Source: Desulfobacteraceae bacterium (lineage in GTDB: Bacteria; Desulfobacterota; DSM-4660; Desulfatiglandales; Desulfatiglandaceae). Taken from it: 10,794 bases of DNA. The notes under the pieces are model-generated. The model was not told the origin of the DNA, did no database searches, and worked only from the letters and a program-made list of their open reading frames with translations. A program made the position numbers and the translations under genes. Numbering within the stretch: the first letter of the stretch is position 1; each line of letters starts with the position of its first letter. Positions 7,317 through 10,794 of this stretch are shown here, in pieces. The DNA is taken from NCBI GenBank assembly GCA_030589225.1, contig JAUUWD010000022.1, positions 1-10,794 on the forward strand, in the 5' to 3' direction.

Positions 7317-7349
7317 AAATATTCAATTGTCAATAGTCAATAGTCAATT
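7317..7349. repeat. Inverted partner repeat plus GTCAATA heptamer tandem repeat
   Basis: AAATATTCAAT (7317-7327) is the reverse complement of ATTGAATATTT at 7205-7215. It is followed by three heptamers: GTCAATA (7329-7335), GTCAATA (7336-7342) and GTCAATT (7343-7349). This is a short-period tandem repeat of the kind that varies by slippage. Confidence 0.65.
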
Positions 7350-7383
7350 CCGGCTTGTCCGGGTTAGGATATCTTATTCCCAT

Positions 7384-7412
7384 TTGACAGCAAGCCCAAC
7401 TCATAATAGAGT
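7384..7412 (+). promoter_or_regulatory. Candidate promoter for the xseB-ispA-dxs-tlyA operon
   Basis: A perfect TTGACA (7384-7389) is followed after 17 bases by TAGAGT (7407-7412, 4 of 6 matches). Transcription would start near 7419, leaving a very short leader that still contains the GGAGG of xseB. The weak -10 lowers confidence. Confidence 0.4.
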
Positions 7413-7434
7413 TTTTAATACAAATGGAGGAATG

Positions 7435-7677
7435 ATGGCTGAAAAGAAATTTGAAAAGGCAATGCAGCGATTGGAAGAAATCGTACAGGGTCTCGAGGAA
7501 GGAGACTTGTCCCTGGAAGATTCCCTCAAGGCCTTTGAAGAAGGGATGAAACTGCTCAAATTCTGTTCCAACAAGCTGGAAGAGGCTGAGCAAAAAGTGA
7601 CTCTCCTGGTTAAGGAAAGCGATGGGAAGCAGGCGCAGGTCCCCTTTGAGCTTGAGGAAGAAAATAATGCGGAGTAA
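7435..7677 (+). CDS. xseB: Exodeoxyribonuclease VII small subunit
   Basis: XseB is the small accessory subunit of exonuclease VII. The 80 residues fit the family size and its two-helix design: FEKAMQRLEEIVQGLEEGDL, then SLEDSLKAFEEGMKLLKFC and KLEEAEQKV, with a short acidic tail. There are two adjacent ATG codons, at 7432 and 7435. GGAGG at 7426-7430 is one base from the first and four from the second, so 7435 is preferred; the difference is one Met. The stop TAA lies 11 bases inside ispA, which points to translational coupling. Pairing of xseB with ispA and dxs matches the arrangement in Escherichia coli and many other bacteria. Confidence 0.92.
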   Translation: MAEKKFEKAMQRLEEIVQGLEEGDLSLEDSLKAFEEGMKLLKFCSNKLEEAEQKVTLLVKESDGKQAQVPFELEEENNAE

Positions 7678-8575
7678 AGACCAATTTGATCTTAAGTCCT
7701 ATCTCAGCGAGAAAAAGGGTATTGTAGACAGGGCGCTTGAAATCTATATACCTGAACCTGAGGGACCGGCATCCGATTTGATAAATGCAATGAAATATAG
7801 CCTGTTCGCAGGAGGTAAAAGATTAAGGCCTATCCTTTGCCTGGCTGGAACGGAGGCCGTGGGCGGAACTGAAACGGATTGCCTTGCTGTGGCATGCGCC
7901 CTTGAGTTGATCCACACATATTCCCTCATTCACGATGACCTCCCGATGATGGACGATGACGACTTGAGGAGGGGAAAGCCTACCAGTCACAAGGTTTTTG
8001 GGGAAGCGGTGGCGCTTTTAGCCGGTGACGGATTGCTCACTGAGGCTTTTAATCTGATGACAAGGGCCGATCTAACGAAGAATGTGGCTCCCCAGGTGAT
8101 GCTTAAGGTGATAAGTCTGATTTCCCGTGCTTCCGGATATAATGGCATGGTCGGGGGACAGGTTGTTGACATTCAATCCGAAAGAAAATCGCTTGATTTT
8201 CCCCTTGTGGAGTTTATACATACTCATAAAACAGGTGCCCTGATTACAGCCTCTGTCACTTCCGGGGCCATGCTGGGGCGCGGGGACGAATCCCAGGTCC
8301 GCGCAATCACCTCCTATGGCCGGAAGATAGGTCTGGCTTTCCAGGTTTCCGATGATATCCTGGATATTGAGGGGGACAGCAATATCATGGGGAAAAAGGT
8401 CGGGGCTGATCAGGAAAAAGGGAAAACAACCTATCCCTCGGTTCTCGGCTTGAAAAAGTCTAAAGAAATACAGTCCGAACTGGTTGAAGAAGCTATTGAA
8501 TCGCTGCGAATATTTGATCACGCGGCAGAACCCCTGCGGCGGATTGCCCTATACATTATTGAGAGAAAGAAATGA
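7667..8575 (+). CDS. ispA: Polyprenyl (farnesyl/geranylgeranyl) diphosphate synthase
   Basis: This 302-residue trans-prenyltransferase condenses isopentenyl diphosphate with allylic diphosphates to make farnesyl (or geranylgeranyl) diphosphate. Motifs are GGKRLRP (49-55), the first Asp-rich motif [14 protein letters not shown] (90-103) with the DDxxxxD insertion typical of bacterial short-chain enzymes, and the second, DDILD (229-233), in FQVSDD. Tyr85, five residues before the first motif, is the usual bulky residue that limits chain length, which favours the farnesyl product; this is inferred. The ATG at 7667 has GAGGAAG six bases upstream and begins MRSKDQF. An upstream ATG at 7622 would add 15 basic residues not typical of the family. 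The stop overlaps the dxs start (ATGA). Confidence 0.94.
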   Translation: MRSKDQFDLKSYLSEKKGIVDRALEIYIPEPEGPASDLINAMKYSLFAGGKRLRPILCLAGTEAVGGTETDCLAVACALELIHTYSLIHDDLPMMDDDDLRRGKPTSHKVFGEAVALLAGDGLLTEAFNLMTRADLTKNVAPQVMLKVISLISRASGYNGMVGGQVVDIQSERKSLDFPLVEFIHTHKTGALITASVTSGAMLGRGDESQVRAITSYGRKIGLAFQVSDDILDIEGDSNIMGKKVGADQEKGKTTYPSVLGLKKSKEIQSELVEEAIESLRIFDHAAEPLRRIALYIIERKK

Positions 8576-10479
8576 GTAATTCCAAAACAAATGACAGCCT
8601 GTTAGAAAATATAAATAGCCCGGCAGACCTCAAAGGCCTTTCTATTCGTGATCTTGAAGGCCTGGCCAATGAAATCCGTCAGAAGATCATTGAAACTGTA
8701 TCCAGGACCGGCGGACACCTTGCTCCCAGCCTGGGCGTTGTTGAACTGACCATTGCGCTCCATTATGTGTTCAATGCGCCGGAAGATAAGATCATCTGGG
8801 ATGTGGGTCATCAGGCATATGCCCACAAGCTGATTACCGGGAGAAGAGACCGGTTTCACACCTTGAGGACGTACGGAGGTATCAGCGGATTCCCTAAACG
8901 GGAAGAAAGCCATTACGATTCGTTTGATACCGGGCACAGCAGCACCTCTATTTCTGCGGGCCTGGGTATATCTACTGCAAAGGGGCTCAAAGGGGAGAAA
9001 AGCAAGGTTATTTCAGTGATTGGCGATGGCTCCATGACAGCCGGCATGGCCTTCGAAGGACTCAATCAGGCCGGGCATCACGAGAAGGACCTGATCGTTG
9101 TCCTTAATGATAACGCCATGTCCATATCACCTAACGTGGGATCCTTTTCCTCTTTCTTGAGCCGCAAGATGACCGGCAGGCGGTTTGTCAATTTAAAGAA
9201 AGACCTGGAGGGCTTCATAAAATCCCTGCCAGGTGTTGGCGAAAACATCCTAAGTTTGGTGCGCAAAAGCGAAGATTCTTTTATCACTTTTTTTACTCCT
9301 GGCATGCTTTTCGAGGCCTTTAAATTCAAATACATAGGGCCTATCAGAGGACACCGTATCGATCGCCTCATTGAGGCCTTCAACAATACACTCCACCTGG
9401 AAGGTCCGGTTTTAGTGCATGTGCTCACGAAAAAGGGGAAAGGATACGAGCCAGCCGAAAAGGACCCGGCACACTTCCACGGGGTTGGTTCCTTTGAGAT
9501 CCCCACGGGCTCCACTCCAAAGGACAGGACCAAGCCTTTGCCATCTTATACTGAGATCTTTGGGAACACCATGGTAGACCTCGCGCGAACCAATAAAAAA
9601 CTGTTTGCCGTTACAGCAGCCATGCCTGAGGGGACCGGGTTGTCAAAGTTTGCCGAACAGTACCCGGAACGATTTATGGACACGGGAATCGCTGAACAAC
9701 ACGCAGTCACCTTCGCTGCGGGTCTTGCCACAGAGGGTTTTAGACCTGTCGTGGCGATTTACTCTACTTTTCTACAGAGGGCCTTTGATCAGGTTATCCA
9801 TGACGTATGCCTGCCCAACCTGCCGGTTATTTTCGCCATTGATCGTGGTGGGCTTGTGGGAGAAGACGGGCCTACCCATCATGGTCATTTTGATATCACT
9901 TATTTGCGCAGCCTGCCAAATATGACCGTCATGGCCCCCAAAGATGAAAACGAACTAAGGCAAATGCTCTACACGGCCCTGAAACACCCAGGTCCCGTTG
10001 CTATCAGATATCCAAGGGGCAAAGGCCTCGGAGTCCCAATAGACACAAAGTACCAGGAAATCCCTATAGGTCAGTCAGAGACCCTCAGGGAAGGCAAAGA
10101 CCTTCTCATCCTGGCCCTGGGAAGTATGGTTTATCCTTCCATGGAGGCAGCCGCTAATTTAGAAAAGGAAGGATTGTCTGTTGGCGTTGTGAACTGCCGT
10201 TTTGTAAAGCCAATTGACCCGGGGCTGGGGGAGCTTTCAACCTCAATTGGCAGGGTTTTGGTAGTGGAAGAAAATATCAGACAGGGTGGGCTTGGGGGGG
10301 CGGTCCTGGAGCTATTTAGTGATTTGGGCATAGTCAACGTCCACATGAGACGAATTGGTCTGCCCGACAAGTTTGTGGAGCATGGAGCGTCTCCACTTTT
10401 GAGGGAAATATACGGCCTTGATACCACCGGGATTTTAAAGGAGGCGAGGGATTTCTGCCAACAGGGCCAAAAACAGTAA
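8572..10479 (+). CDS. dxs: 1-Deoxy-D-xylulose-5-phosphate synthase
   Basis: Dxs joins pyruvate and glyceraldehyde 3-phosphate, with thiamine diphosphate and magnesium, in the first step of the MEP isoprenoid pathway. It feeds the IspA enzyme encoded just upstream. The 635 residues are full length. Seen are His49 in [21 protein letters not shown] (77-86), the ThDP site GDGSMTAGM (151-159) with LNDNAMSIS (178-186; Asp152 and Asn181 as magnesium ligands), the catalytic Glu375 in GIAEQHAV, and [10 protein letters not shown] (432-441) in the pyrimidine-binding domain. The C-terminal transketolase domain is complete ([12 protein letters not shown]). The ATG at 8572 overlaps the ispA stop by four bases, so the two are probably coupled. 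It ends with TAA. Confidence 0.97.
   Translation: MSNSKTNDSLLENINSPADLKGLSIRDLEGLANEIRQKIIETVSRTGGHLAPSLGVVELTIALHYVFNAPEDKIIWDVGHQAYAHKLITGRRDRFHTLRTYGGISGFPKREESHYDSFDTGHSSTSISAGLGISTAKGLKGEKSKVISVIGDGSMTAGMAFEGLNQAGHHEKDLIVVLNDNAMSISPNVGSFSSFLSRKMTGRRFVNLKKDLEGFIKSLPGVGENILSLVRKSEDSFITFFTPGMLFEAFKFKYIGPIRGHRIDRLIEAFNNTLHLEGPVLVHVLTKKGKGYEPAEKDPAHFHGVGSFEIPTGSTPKDRTKPLPSYTEIFGNTMVDLARTNKKLFAVTAAMPEGTGLSKFAEQYPERFMDTGIAEQHAVTFAAGLATEGFRPVVAIYSTFLQRAFDQVIHDVCLPNLPVIFAIDRGGLVGEDGPTHHGHFDITYLRSLPNMTVMAPKDENELRQMLYTALKHPGPVAIRYPRGKGLGVPIDTKYQEIPIGQSETLREGKDLLILALGSMVYPSMEAAANLEKEGLSVGVVNCRFVKPIDPGLGELSTSIGRVLVVEENIRQGGLGGAVLELFSDLGIVNVHMRRIGLPDKFVEHGASPLLREIYGLDTTGILKEARDFCQQGQKQ
10437..10444 (+). 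promoter_or_regulatory. Strong Shine-Dalgarno-like AAAGGAGG inside the end of dxs
   Basis: AAAGGAGG lies 36 bases before the dxs stop. Six bases after it is an ATT (10451) in the tlyA frame, immediately downstream of an in-frame TAA (10436-10438). It may be the ribosome-binding site of tlyA with a rare ATT start, or simply the Lys-Glu codons of dxs. Confidence 0.35.
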
Positions 10480-10486
10480 AATACGA

Positions 10487-10794
10487 TTGGATCAACTGTT
10501 GATACAAAGAGGTCTGGCCGAGAGTCGCGAAAGGGCTAAAGCCATGGTCATGGCAGACCTTGTGCAGGTCAACGGGTTTCCGGTTGACAAACCGGGGCGT
10601 CTTATACCAACTTCGGCCTCCATCGTCACGAATAAGGTTTCCCCGCCCTATGCAAGCCGGGGCGGACTGAAGCTGGAAGCGGCCCTGAACCATTTTTCAG
10701 TGAAAATTAGAGGGCAGACCCTGCTGGACGTAGGTGCTTCCACAGGTGGATTTACAGACTGCCTGCTTAAGCACGGGGCCTGTAAGGTTATCGC
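10487..10794 (+). CDS. tlyA: TlyA-family rRNA (cytidine-2'-O)-methyltransferase, 5' part
   Basis: The first 102 codons are present and the gene runs off the right edge. An S4 RNA-binding domain (RLDQLLIQRGLAESRERAK onward) is followed by the start of an FtsJ-like methyltransferase domain, SRGGLKLEAAL, then the SAM-binding motif LLDVGASTGGFTDC. TlyA proteins methylate 2'-O of cytidines in 16S and 23S rRNA in mycobacteria and are also annotated as haemolysin A. The order dxs-tlyA is common. The start is uncertain. The frame is open back to a TAA at 10436 but has no ATG or GTG in front of the conserved part. The TTG at 10487 is the first usual start codon but drops the conserved Arg of RLDQL and lacks a good ribosome-binding site. 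ATA at 10481 and ATT at 10451 are alternatives. Confidence 0.88.
   Translation, partial: MDQLLIQRGLAESRERAKAMVMADLVQVNGFPVDKPGRLIPTSASIVTNKVSPPYASRGGLKLEAALNHFSVKIRGQTLLDVGASTGGFTDCLLKHGACKVI

Larger units (their letters stand above)
7093..7434. other. Repeat-rich spacer between xseA and xseB
   Basis: This 342-base AT-rich stretch has no convincing gene. In order it holds a weak terminator, a block of ATTGAAT-type heptamers, a GC-rich hairpin island, a block of GTCAATA heptamers, a small CCGG-CTTGT-CCGG hairpin (7351-7363) and a promoter-like sequence. An open frame can be extended from xseB up to 7327, but it runs through the repeats and is not likely to be coding. Confidence 0.6.

Noticed and set aside
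7184..7349. Repeats as a CRISPR array
   Set aside because: The units are 7-10 bases with no regular unique spacers and no cas gene in the window.
7327..7434. N-terminal extension of xseB from a TTG at 7327
   Set aside because: The extension runs through the GTCAATA repeats and the candidate promoter. The ATG at 7435 has a GGAGG and matches the family start.
7622..7666. ATG at 7622 as the ispA start
   Set aside because: It adds basic residues unlike the family, lies inside xseB and lacks a ribosome-binding site as good as the GAGGAAG before 7667.
8072..8521. 149-codon open frame on the minus strand opposite ispA, and a similar one at 9078-9533 opposite dxs
   Set aside because: Both are antisense to well-conserved enzymes, have unremarkable composition and no recognisable domain.

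Overview
The window looks like chromosomal housekeeping DNA from a Gram-negative bacterium, most likely a member of the Desulfobacterota (deltaproteobacteria). This is inferred from the style of the proteins (single-zinc MetG with a C-terminal tRNA-binding domain, RicT/PSP1 protein beside holB) and from gene order; no lineage marker such as rRNA is present. No mobile element, CRISPR array, defence island, tRNA or rRNA was found.

Layout. Positions 1-88 hold the end of a rightward endonuclease III gene (nth). It converges on a leftward cluster, read right to left: tmk (5424-4792), holB (4760-3729), ricT (3711-2878), metG (2872-968) and xth (968-177). These genes lie at most 31 bases apart and end in an overlapping TAATG, so they look like one operon. 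A 321-base divergent promoter region (5425-5745) separates them from rightward xseA (5746-7092). After xseA come a possible terminator, a 342-base AT-rich spacer with heptamer repeats and a GC-rich hairpin, and a second rightward operon, xseB-ispA-dxs-tlyA (7435 to the right edge). Its genes overlap by 11 bases (xseB/ispA) and 4 bases (ispA/dxs).

Functions. The left operon mixes dTTP supply (Tmk), clamp loading (HolB), an iron-sulfur regulatory protein (RicT), methionyl-tRNA synthesis (MetG) and base-excision repair (Xth, with Nth next door). XseA and XseB form exonuclease VII, although they are in separate transcription units here. IspA and Dxs make and extend isoprenoid precursors. TlyA is a haemolysin-type rRNA 2'-O-methyltransferase.

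The most interesting signal is an in-frame UAG at codon 400 of metG. The 634-codon gene is otherwise intact, and homology continues in the same frame on both sides. The only gene in the window that ends in UAG (xseA) has a UGA directly after it. Together these suggest, but do not prove, a genome that can read UAG as an amino acid such as pyrrolysine. A plain nonsense mutation, a split MetRS or a sequencing error remain possible. Other oddities are a Cys-to-His change at an iron-sulfur ligand position in Nth, a tlyA without an obvious standard start codon, and the repeat-rich spacer before xseB.
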